The translations under genes and the position numbers were made by a program. A DNA stretch of 64,000 nucleotides, from assembly GCA_026929865.2 (NCBI GenBank), contig CM049404.1:4094001-4158000 (forward strand), given 5' to 3'. Positions 46,396 to 57,150 of the stretch are shown piece by piece (the stretch's first letter is position 1; each line of letters opens with the position of its first letter). Under the pieces are notes generated by a model. That model was not told the origin of the DNA. It saw only the letters and a list, made by a program, of their open reading frames with translations, and did not search any database. The DNA is from Hyperoplus lanceolatus. Taxonomy: Eukaryota > Chordata > Actinopteri > Uranoscopiformes > Ammodytidae.

Positions 46396-48597
46396 GTGCC
46401 AGGGTACGGGTACGGGAAACTCCAGGATGACAGGCGAAACGTGTGACCCCACTTCAGCACCTGAGGACGAACAGAAACTGGTACAAACAGACAACCCGGA
46501 GGCCCACCCCCAGGACCGGGGTCCCCTTGGAGAGCCCCCTTAACCACGGACTCAATCTCCCACGTCAGAGAGCCCACCTGGCAGGACTGGGGAAGAATAG
46601 TATCCGGAACTGAGGAACTGCCGTCATCGGGGTTAAACTGTCTGGAGAGCGCATCAGGTTTAACATTCTTGCTACCAGGTCTAAACGTGAGGTTAAAGTT
46701 AAACCGACCAAAAAACAGAGCCCAACGTGCTTGGCGGGAGTTTAACCGTTTAGCAGTCTGAATGCAAGCCAGGTTCTTGTGATCCGTCCATACCGTAAAC
46801 GGAGACGCCGCACCCTCCAGCCAGTGACGCCACTCCTCCAGAGCCAGCTTAACGGCTAGCAACTCTCTGTTGCCGACATCGTAGTTCCTCTCCGCAGGAG
46901 ACAGCTCCTTGGAGAAGAAGGCACAGGGATGAAGCTTGTTGTCTCCTTCGGCTCTCTGCGACAACACAGCTCCCACTCCAAGATCCAAAGCGTCCACCTT
47001 GATGACGAACTGACGAGCTGGGTCGGGCTGCACCAGGATGGGAGCTGAGGAGAAGCGTCTCTTCAGCTCACAGAATGCATCCTCGGCTGCAGGCGACCAG
47101 ACAAATGGAACAGACGGAGAGGTTAGTTTAGTGAGTGGTGCTACTACCTGGCTGTAGTTCCTCACGAACCGTCTGTAGAAGTTGGCAAAGCCCAAGAATC
47201 TCTGGAGCTGCTTCCGTGAGCCAGGCTGCGGCCATTCCGTAACTGCCTGGACCTTGGCAGGGTCGCCCCGCACCTGTCCGCACTCCAGGATGTACCCCAG
47301 GAACGACACTGAGGAAACATGGAACTCACACTTCCCTGGTTTTACAAACAGTTCATTCTCCAACAACCTTCTGGAGGACCTGGCGCACGTGTACAACGTG
47401 CTCCTCAATGTTGTGGGAAAAAAAAAAAAAATCAGGATATCATCAAGGTAGACAAACACTGAGTGGTTCAAGTAGTCCCTAAGCACGTCATTTATCAGGG
47501 CTTGGAAAACTGCTGGGGCATTGGTAAGACCAAACGGCATGACTAGGTACTCAAAGTGACCTAAAGGGGTGCTAAAAGCATTCTTCTACTCACCCCCCTC
47601 CCTGATGCGGACGAAATGGTAGGCGTTGCATAAATCCAACTTAGAAAAAACAGTATCCCCATGGAGTGGTTCAAAAGCAGAGTTAATCAGTGGCAGGGGA
47701 TATTTGTTCTTTACCGTAATATTGTTCAAACCCCGAAAGTCAATACATGGTCTCATTGTCTTATCCTTCTTAACCACAAAGAAAAAAACAGCTCCTAATG
47801 GAGAAGAGGAGGAGCGGTTAATACCTGAGTCCAGTGAATCCGTGATGTATTTCTCCATGGACTCGCGTTCCGGAGCTGAGATATTGTAGAGCCGGCTGAT
47901 GGGAAAGGAGGCGCCAGGCAGCAGGTCGATGGCGCAGTCGTAAGGTCTGTGAGGAGGTAAGGATAAGGCCCGGTGCTTGCTGAACACCTCGGCCAGGTCG
48001 TGATACTCCCGAGGAACAGAGGACAAGTCAGGAGGTTCTGATGAGGCAACACACTCCTTAACGGAACATGGGGGCTGAGCTGATCTGAGACATGTAGCAT
48101 GGCAGAAAGAGCTCCAACTAGCTATCTTCCCAGTGGCCCAGTCAATCACAGGGTTATGTACCTGTAGCCACTGAAGCCCGAGCACTAAGGGAGCATGTGT
48201 GGAGGGCATAACATGGAACGTTATCTTTTCTCTGTGGTTGCCAGCCAACAGGAGAGGCAACTGCTGCGTTTGTTCGGAAATAAGGGCCAAAACATCACCA
48301 TTGAGTGCATTAACTTTGAGCGGTGGGTCAATGGGATTGGTGACTATCTGACAGTGCTTAGATAAGGAGCATATGATTATACAATGAAAACATTTTCAAC
48401 CTCACAACAACCTTTGAGTCAAGAATATTAGAGTCAGAACCTGAATCGACTAGGGCCATAAGTTGATAAGTATTCCCGTTAAGGAAAATACTAGCTTCAA
48501 TGTTAATGCGTCTTCGGGGCAAACAGGGCAATACTGTGCTACTCACCAGAACCCCGTCTGCGACTGGTGAGGGCTTGGGTTTAACCGGCGGGGACAC
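46396..48597 (-). pseudogene. Gypsy pol: protease-RT-RNase H (integrase lost)
   Basis: Decayed polyprotein gene. The protease active-site motif ALVDSGSDSNILD is at about 48440-48470. The RT N-terminal block has [15 protein letters not shown], and a later block has [13 protein letters not shown] and the catalytic YLDDIL. RNase H is recognisable by [35 protein letters not shown] and VWTDHKNL. Lesions are a TAG at 47586-47588 in RT, a poly-T stretch after YLDDIL with a local double frameshift (about 47385-47435), and a frameshift between protease and RT (48290-48360). After PDALSRQF and a short linker the frame runs into a few residues of the integrase start ([12 protein letters not shown]) and then directly into the LTR, so integrase is deleted. 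Confidence 0.9.
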
Positions 48598-48889
48598 CTA
48601 GCCCGTTGATGTCCAGGTTCTCCACAGTAGAGGCACAATCCACCCTCAAATCTCCTATTCCGTTCGGAAGGCGTGAGTTGGTTCTGACCCAACTGCATGG
48701 GCTCCTCTGTAGACGATGGAGGAAGAGCAGGAAACCCAGGCGACTCACTTGTGCGATGGCTGGAGGCATATCCAGCGTCAGCTGAAGAGGAATGAAAAGG
48801 TCCAAGAGAGCGACCGGTCCTTTCCCTACAACGCTCTCGGAAGCGATTGTCCAGTCTAATAGCTAGAGCTATGAGTTCGTCTAAATCTG
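48543..48889 (-). pseudogene. Gypsy gag C-terminal part with zinc knuckle
   Basis: The minus-strand frame contains [19 protein letters not shown], typical of Gypsy gag, and a CCHC knuckle [14 protein letters not shown] (Cys-X2-Cys-X4-His-X4-Cys). The N-terminal capsid part is missing. Upstream the frame continues through the truncated 5' LTR to 49244, an accidental in-frame LTR-gag fusion. The 3' end overlaps the protease frame in a different phase, as expected for gag-pol frameshifting. Confidence 0.85.
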
Positions 48890-49248
48890 GCACGGAAGGA
48901 AAACAAGGAGCAGAGTTAGAACTCACTCCAACTGGAGACATGAAGAAAACAATAACAAAAGATATTCCTGATCTCGGGTAAGTTACCGCTCTGGTACGTA
49001 GTAGACTCTGGCGCTGAATGACTGGAGTCCACAGGTTTAAATAGGGAGCCCTGATTAGCCCAACGATCCACACCTGGAAACAGCCTGCCCTGATAAGCCC
49101 AACGATCCACACCTGGAACAGCCAGCCCTGGAGTGCCACCACGCCCACATGCCAACAGGGAAGCCGACACGTGGAAAAACAAAGGAGAGACAGACGAGGG
49201 AAAACACATATAGGAGAAAAAGAGACTGCCGAGCCGTGAGTCATGACA
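48887..49248 (-). repeat. 5' LTR of the Gypsy element, truncated
   Basis: Matches the 3' LTR from CTGGCACGG to the TGACA end. The gag-proximal 177 bp of the LTR and the region behind it are deleted. The junction has a CTGG microhomology shared by both partners. A tandem duplication of about 30 bp (GCCCAACGATCCACACCTGG at 49059 and 49088) is visible. Confidence 0.88.
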
Positions 49249-49253
49249 GTTAC

Positions 49254-50282
<1,029 letters not shown>

Positions 50283-50343
<61 letters not shown>

Positions 50344-50354
50344 ACACACACACA
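50283..50354. repeat. (CA)n microsatellite, about 70 bp
   Basis: CA array with one interruption (ACCACAC) near its right end. Confidence 0.97.
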
Positions 50355-51260
50355 GAATAACAGTAATTGCTGTGCTTGTTAGGCTATTTCAATCTGGAGA
50401 CCCTCATATTGTGCCGAACACCCCCAACTCTACTTACAACAGCCATCACCACCCGTCTACTGAACGTAATTAAAGCCATATATTGAATGAATGGCACGAG
50501 CCCCAACCAGCAGTGGGTGAGTGCAGAGCGTTGTGCAGCAACAGTCACTAATAACACATTGATAAGCAGATCACTTTTGGTAGCTCAGTATTTTAGTTCT
50601 GAAACCATTCTAGTTTTTGACACGAAGACGCTCAAGTTTAAAATTAGTTGAGGTTACTATAAGTATTTTATCATTTTGGTCATACTCTGATGATTTGAAG
50701 GGACTGATCATAGTGTTTGTGGCAGAGAGGCAGACACGGTCTCAGCTCAACAACATGGTGAAATAGCAAAACGTTTCTTGTGTTGAGCTTGAAAAGAAGG
50801 CCCCCTACACAGTAACAAGTTTCCACACTTTTCTTTCTGATAACATTGTGGTGAACAATTTCTGTTGGTCCAATTAGGACTTAGAACAATGTCATAGTGC
50901 TAGCAAACCCATGCATCATCCTAAAGTCAGCGTTTCTGGTAAATGCTGTTGTCAATCCCATTTTTGTCAAAATCAGTAAATACCTCCTTTGGATGCCTAC
51001 TTGTATATACTGTGTGTGTGCGCTGAACAAAATTCAGTGTTTATACACAGTCTAGGCTCTGTGAATGGACGTGTTGCTAGCTACAGTGGCCCCCACTTAG
51101 TTTACATTTCGGTACAAATAGTGGATTGTAAAGTGAGTCTCATTGATTTTGACAGAACAAGCTTTCTGCAGAATTGCTGACTGCACCTTTAAGTCAGAAA
51201 CTTCAGACATGTTAAAAATAAGGACTGTGATTTAAACTGTTAAACACAAGGCAGCTAAAT
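50355..51260. other. No recognisable feature
   Basis: Unique DNA, no exon or repeat boundary supported. Confidence 0.4.
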
Positions 51261-51283
51261 CCCCCCCCCCCCCCCCCCCCCCC
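51261..51283. repeat. Poly-C tract (23 bp)
   Basis: Run of 23 C residues; such tracts are prone to length error and to G-quadruplex formation on the opposite strand. Confidence 0.95.
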
Positions 51284-51374
51284 ATGGATCTTACAGCCAC
51301 AGTCTTCCTTTGGGACTGCTGTAACACCCTCCACCAATCAGAATGTAACCTGTAGCCTGAGTAAGAATGTTATG

Positions 51375-51680
51375 GTGGGAAGTACAGGCAGCAGGGGAAG
51401 GACCCAAAGGCAGACTTAACCGGCAGGCTGGTGCAGTTCAATGATTTATAGCAGCAAGGAGCCTATGGCAAGTACTGGACTGTGATTCCGCAGGTAGATA
51501 GGTAGGTCCAGGTAACAGGCAGGCAAACAGGCAGGTAAGGGTCTGGTTGACAGAAGGACCAAAACATGAGAGAAAAACAAAGGATAAGAGCTAGTATTTG
51601 TGCTGAGGGGACTGCAGGGCTGAGGGAAGTTGGGACAGGGGAGAAGGTCTCGCACAGCCAGTCCAAACCAGCAGCATATG
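51375..51680. repeat. Possible degraded Gypsy solo-LTR remnant
   Basis: The order of phrases (GAAGGACCCAAAGGCAGACTT, TTCAATGATTTATAGC, repeated GGCAGGCAAACAGGCAGG) resembles the R/U5 side of fish Gypsy LTRs and echoes GACCCAAAAGCAGAAC in the LTR at 44750. No TG...CA ends or target duplication were found. Confidence 0.3.
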
Positions 51681-52059
51681 GTTTGGCAGCATGCTCTATT
51701 ATAGAGTAGACAAAACACAGTACGGCTTGTTTGCATTTCTTTAAACCAATAACAATCGTCTTGGGTGGCGCTAAGCAATGGTTTACAGCGGACATGCAGA
51801 ATGGGTGGGAGGACCTGTTTTGTATTGTTTGATGGATTTGTATGTGGAGCAGTTGCCAGTGATATTGGCTACTGTAAATCACCACCAAAAATGCCACACA
51901 AAACATTTAAAGATGCATGTGGCCTATGTGATGTTGTTGGTGTGGGGTCGGGAAGACATGCTTTCTTTTTAGCTTGTTTGTAACAATTAGCAGTTAGATG
52001 CCTAACTTACAGTAACTAAGAGCGTAGATTTAACGTAACTTATTAGTCAAGTTGATGTT

Positions 52060-52105
<46 letters not shown>

Positions 52106-52138
52106 CGGGTGGGTGATTGTGTGTGTGTGTGTGTGTGA
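52060..52138. repeat. (GT)n microsatellite, interrupted
   Basis: GT arrays at about 52062-52104 and 52120-52138 with a GGGCGGGTGGGTGA spacer. Confidence 0.95.
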
Positions 52139-52209
52139 TCGTGTGTAGGTGGCCTGATAGAGTGAGCAATGCAGAGGGCTGGAGATGAGAGTTTGGCTTT
52201 AGGGAATGA

Positions 52210-53220
52210 GGGACTGAGAAGCAAACTGCGCCATTGAAAAGAACCGGAGAGACTTCCGGGTTGCAGAGCATGGAGTAGGCGCGTTTGCCCTCTAGCTCCC
52301 ACTGACTATTTCGGACTTAACTGATTAAACCCTATTTTCATCGATTGTTTTTGTGCTTGTATTGCCGGTAACACTAGCACTGATTTGGAAAAATGCCCAG
52401 AGGAAAGAAAGGAGCAAAAAGAGATTCAGCAGAGTCAGATATGTCCTCGGACAGCGTGGCTAGCACTGACGTTGGTGCTAGCTCAATGGCTTCCATTCCG
52501 GACCTGCTTGAGCAGCATAGAGTAGCCATAGCCGCGGAGTTCAAGTCACCGTTCGACAGAATGGTCACTAAGCTAGACAACATCCAGGCCGTGGTCTCAG
52601 GCCATGGGAAACGTATAACCGATCTCGAGGAGAATGCAGAAACTGTTCGCGGACGCCTGGAGCAACTCGAGGCTACGTGCTCTTCACTGCAGGAAGATAA
52701 CTAGTCGCTGAAATCTAAACTATCAGATTTGGAAGGGATAAGCAGGAGACAGAACGTTCGTATTGTGGGCTTACCAGAGTCACTTGAGGGTGCACGCCCC
52801 ACCACCTTTTTCTCCGAGCTCCTCGTCGAGGTTTTTGGTGATCAAGTTCTCCCTTCTCCCCCAGAACTGGACAGAGCTCACCGCACTCTGGCACCCAAAC
52901 CGGGCCCGCATGAGAGACCGCGACCCGTCATCATCCGCCTCCACCGATACCAGATTAAAAACTTGATCATGAGAGAGGCACGTAAACAGGGCGAGCTGGA
53001 ATACCACGGCCACAAGCTCCGGTTCTACGAGGATTACAGTGCGGAGGTCGTGAAGCAGCGGGCTGAATACTGGGGGGCTATGGCTGAGCTTTATCAGCGC
53101 AGTCTCCGTCCCTCTCTCTTATTCCCTGCGAAGCTTCGCATTACTCTCCAGAGCGGTGAGTGAAGGTGGTTGCGGTCCGTCTCTGAAGCATCTAACTACA
53201 TATCTACATTGGGTGTGAGT
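52210..53220 (+). mobile_element. L1-type LINE, 5' part only
   Basis: Contains about 180 bp of likely 5' untranslated sequence and ORF1. It stops at 53220, where an unrelated repeat (GGCCTGTCACGATAAC) begins. No ORF2 endonuclease or reverse transcriptase follows. The left limit is approximate. Retaining the 5' end and losing the 3' end is the reverse of normal LINE truncation. Confidence 0.7.
52393..53220 (+). pseudogene. LINE-1-type ORF1 (Transposase_22-like)
   Basis: Nucleic-acid-binding ORF1 protein of an L1-clade LINE. The start at 52393 (MPRGKKGAKRD) has a basic N-terminus. Residues about 45-115 are heptad-rich and predicted coiled coil (VVSGHGKRITDLEENAETV, then RLEQLEATCSSLQEDN). The RRM-like part follows (RRQNVRIVGLPESLEG; FFSELLVEVFG; LDRAHRTL), then the C-terminal domain (RPVIIRLHRYQIKNLIM; FYEDYSAEVVKQR). 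The frame is continuous apart from TAG at 52702-52704 and TGA at 53161-53163; codons after the TGA still resemble ORF1 up to 53220. This order of coiled coil, RRM and C-terminal domain is the L1 ORF1 layout. The copy is inactive. Confidence 0.85.
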
Positions 53221-54424
53221 AGGCCTGTCACGATAACAAATTTTGATGGGCGATTAATTGCCCCAAAAATTATTGCGATAAGCGATAATATTGCCGTTTT
53301 GTGACCATATTCAACTAATATAATGATACTAGCATAATAATGCAAGTACACCTTTCAAAGATCAATACCAGGGCACCAGACAAACTCGTTTTACTAGTTG
53401 CACTGGCGACCCTAACTCAAAATGTTAAGGGGCACAAGCAGAACATTTAGGGCCACTTATTAAATGGTACTGGAACGCATCTATTCACATTTTCCCAATT
53501 TTAAATATATTAGGCCTACTGATATTGTATTGCCAGCATGCTTTGGACCACACTGACAACAGATTTTACAGATCATACAGTTCTTTGTGTTTTTGATTTT
53601 GCATCACCATGTGAAATCCTTCAGACATCAAACAACCCCTTCTCATCGGAGTCCTCAGATTTTTCCTCCTCTATCTCTGCTGACTCCACTGTAAGGAAAA
53701 TAGTTGGCCCAAAAGTAACTAGTAGTAGCTAGATGACATATTCAGCTAATTTGCATAATATGCTATTCTGAAAGAGGCAAAATAATTAAAAAATGCTGAC
53801 CAGGTAGTTAAATTGACTAGGCCTATTCACATTTACAAGCTCACTTTACACATGTTCTTTGTTGCCATATAACTATAAGGTTAGCTTTATTATAGATATG
53901 CAGTGACCTATTGAATGTGGACCTATAAAACTATTTGCGTGTACAAACGTCAACTGGCAGCTTTTGTCGGCACGGTGCTGTCTGTCTGCTGGCTGCTGCA
54001 GGTTGCTTGGGGCTGCCCGATTGAGTGAGGGCTGCCTGTCAGCATTGAGGAGGATACGCCAGCCGTTGCTACTCTGCTCACGTGAGCGCGGTTAAGAAAA
54101 AGTCGCTAGATGTGTCGCTGGTCTTTAACAGCCTTATCGCTATGGCGAAACGTCGGCAAATATAGCGGCAAAGTCGCCAACAATGCAACAATTTGGGAAG
54201 CCCTGAAAGCCTATTTGAGAGGTGAAATTATATCATTTGCAGCATACAAAAAAAGTGTACAAAACAGAAACAAACTGAAATAGCTGATCAGATTCTGAAC
54301 ATAGACAGACAATATGCTAACTCACCTTCATCTGAACTTTACAAAGAACGTTTAAAACTTTAGACAGAATTCATCCTTCTTTCCTCTCGTCAGGTTGCTG
54401 ACCAGTTGCTTAGGAGCAGAAGTA
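53221..54424. repeat. Start of a CACGATAAC-type repeat, then unique DNA
   Basis: 53221-53310 (GGCCTGTCACGATAAC, ATTATTGCGATAAGCGATAA) matches the terminal region of a very common teleost DNA-element repeat. The opposite end was not found. The remainder to 54424 has no recognised gene. Confidence 0.5.
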
Positions 54425-54590
54425 CACAAAAATACAGCAGCCATACACATTCACATGAGGCAAGCTGGGTGAAGTGTCTTGCCCAAGGACACAACAACCA
54501 TGACAAAAGTGCTAGGGCAGTAATCGAACCACCAACCCTTCGATCATAGGCCAACCCGCTCTACCACCTGAGCCACAGTCACTTTTTCAA
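54425..54590 (-). mobile_element. Degraded tRNA-derived SINE, family B
   Basis: On the minus strand it shows a tRNA-like head with GGTTCGATTAC as B-box remnant, followed by TTGTGTCCTTGGGCAAGACAC and a short body. It matches 30190-30498 in part only. Confidence 0.65.
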
Positions 54591-54975
54591 TGAAGCCCCT
54601 GGTTACTGCCAGTAAAAGGTTGCATGGTAACAACTAAAGCTGACCAGATAAACATATCATCTTTTTCTGTCCTCTTCTCTTCTCTCATCTGAATTAATGG
54701 TGGCTCTACAGTTAGACATGTTTACAGAGATTTTATTCAAGAAAAATTAAAGGATATGTAAGAATTTCCCTTCCATCTTAAATGACTCTTTGGAGTATTG
54801 CAACCTAAACCTGAACCTCTCCCTACATCACTATATTTTATTTTCTCTCAGCTCATTAGTGATTGCACTGCATTCCATCATCTCTTGCTTTTACTACAAG
54901 GTCCTGCACCTACAATCATATACCGCCCCATTCAGGAGAGAATCAAAGCAAGGACTCTGGAGGCTGGTTTGACTT

Positions 54976-55040
54976 TAAGGGAGAGAGAGAGGGAGAGAGA
55001 GGGGGAGAGGGAGGGAGGGAGAGAGAGAGATGGAGATAGG
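54976..55040. repeat. (GA)n-rich purine tract
   Basis: Impure GA/GGGA array of about 60 bp. Confidence 0.9.
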
Positions 55041-55890
55041 GAGATAACACACACATACACACAGAAACAAGCACAAACGTGCACACACACACTATATACA
55101 CACTAAAAAGTGCTGTCTTGGGTTGGGTTGTTTTTGTAAACACATTGCTGGGTTATTTATGTTGGGTCAAAATGCTGGGTTGTTTGGGGCATTTTAAACA
55201 CACTGCTGGGTTATTCTGCTGGGTAAATGGGGCAGTGAGGGGTTAAATCGCAGTTGAACATCTGGTTGGGTTATTTTGACCCAGCTGTTGGTTCATTAAT
55301 TTTCCCGCTCCTCCATCTCATCGTCAAACTTTCTGGATCTTTTGGTCGGACATGACACGACAGGATTTTATGGTAGGTTACTGTGAATATAAATACCTAT
55401 ATTTGTGTTAATTACCTTCATATATATATTTGTAACGTTGTGTTAACAGCATGCTCTTGAGACCAGTTTATTGTAAGTAATAAAAACAAGCAAAGATAGA
55501 AACTGAAATCAGTGGTTTAGTCTGTGAGAATGTAGGCTAACTACATATTTAACTTTAGCTCATTAGCTACTACCAGAGCTACTTTCAGGGCTCTGCCGAA
55601 TACATCACAAGTTATTTTTAATTTGACAATTTAATGTGTGGCGGCCTCTTGTCCTTCTGCACAAATAGTGTATTGGCTAGATAACCTAACATTAACCGTT
55701 AGCTCGCGAGCTATCCGCTAGCTAATGGCTAACCTCTACTAGCCGTTGGTAGCACTAACGTCTTTACTTTACTCTGACGTTCAGCACACTAGCTAACCAT
55801 TAGCTTCAGTAAACCATGGACCTATTATAAAGAGGGCAGTACCGGGCAGTACAGTACAGTTTGGTTTGAACAATAGCGGTGCTGTAATTA

Positions 55891-56041
55891 AGCAATAGCA
55901 CACGAGAGGGAGCATGTTGTCGCTCTATATCAGCACTGCTGTGATTCGGTCGTAGGCACGAGGCCGCAGGCCGAGTGCCGGAGAGAAACACAGCAGTGCT
56001 GATATAGAGCGACAACATGCGACCTCGAGTGTGCTATTGCT
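55891..56041. repeat. Hairpin inside the 4.35-kb element, 53-bp arms
   Basis: 55891-55943 and 55989-56041 are inverse complements with a few clustered mismatches. The core is GCTGATATAGAGCGACAACA. The loop is about 45 nt. Part of the core recurs loosely near 56695-56770. Confidence 0.85.
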
Positions 56042-57150
56042 TTTATACAGCAGTTTTACAACTGAAATTCACAAGTTAACTTTAAAATGTGATCTTTAAT
56101 CATTTAAGAATGTATTTGCTTCCGCCAACACAAATAGTTCGACAACAGCAGTCAGAGCGGAGCGCGTTGCTATGCAACAACTTTACGCGAGTGAGCTCGT
56201 CTTGCTTTGTTTACTCTGGTAACATTAACCACGGCGGCCCGATGTCCCGTAAAAATCACCAAAGAAACGGAACGGCGGATCTTAATCTAGTTGGTAATAA
56301 GGTCCGCTGCCCAATCCAAACCCCCCACGCTTCATTTCCCAGAGTTTATGAGTGTATTTCGGCCCGGGGGAAGTAACGTTATACAATGAGGTGGGAAAGC
56401 TAGGCTAGGCTAAAGCTATGCAGCGCTCGTATTATTCAGCAGCCTGAGTTTATCTCCACACACTATTGCTGTCTTCAGTAACGTGAGTGTGAGCGACTAC
56501 CGCACACTGTCTCTGTCTGTGTCTGTGTGTGGCAGCGATGCCCTCTCACAGGGGAGAGACTCGCCACAGTCAACCGGAGTCACACACACACACAGATAAC
56601 ACACAAGTGAAGCTCCGGCTCATCAGTGAGCCGCGGAGTGATTTTGACAGTTGGTCTACAGTTTGGTGAACAGTCTGAGTGATGTTGTTCGCTAATATCA
56701 GCACTCCTTCAGAACGCTCAGAAGGTCTCTCGTCCAATCAGATCACTCGCTCAGAACCAACTGCTGTATAATAGGTTCATGAGCTGCCATGAGCATCGCC
56801 GGTTTGTTTTGAAAGCAGCCTCAGGAAGATGATGCTCTGTCTTACAGAGGGAGTGCGACAATTGATCCTGACTGCTAAACGGAGAGCAACCAAACAAACA
56901 AACTAAAGGGATTTATTGAACTGAATCAGGCATTGTTCATGTAAGACTCATTTTCTATCTAAATCCAAGGAGAGGTATTCAGGTGGGAATTATGATAAAT
57001 CAGTGGAGCTAAAAACAGCAGCAGGTAAACCTAAAGTAAATATCATGTGAATGTGAACTGTGAATAGTGGAAAACATCAATGTTGCTGAATTAAGATGAA
57101 TGCACATTTTTGTGAATTTCCAATTTACTTAATGTGAAATTTCATTCTAG

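Larger units (their letters stand above)
44730..49248 (-). mobile_element. Ty3/Gypsy LTR retrotransposon, internally deleted
   Basis: The element is flanked by an exact 5-bp duplication, GTTAC (44725-44729; 49249-49253). The LTRs begin TGTCATGAC and end in CACAACA on the minus strand. Internal order on the minus strand is gag C-terminus, protease, reverse transcriptase, RNase H, so this is Ty3/Gypsy order. Missing parts are the gag N-terminus, the primer-binding site and about 177 bp of the 5' LTR (junction at 48887-48890), and almost all of integrase. About 1.23 kb of unrelated DNA sits in the 3' LTR. Where both LTRs are present (about 258 bp) I count about 5 differences, so insertion was fairly recent. 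It cannot transpose on its own. Confidence 0.92.

Noticed and set aside
47182-47451. Plus-strand 89-codon frame
   Set aside because: It is the antisense shadow of the Gypsy reverse transcriptase/RNase H frame on the minus strand.
51765-51983. Possible coding exon of 72 codons
   Set aside because: No domain, no consistent splice sites, and overlapping frames of similar length exist; treated as chance.
55115-55300. Interstitial telomeric repeat
   Set aside because: The GGGTT-type words are irregular and confined to the subterminal parts of an element with defined inverted ends; there is no run of perfect TTAGGG.
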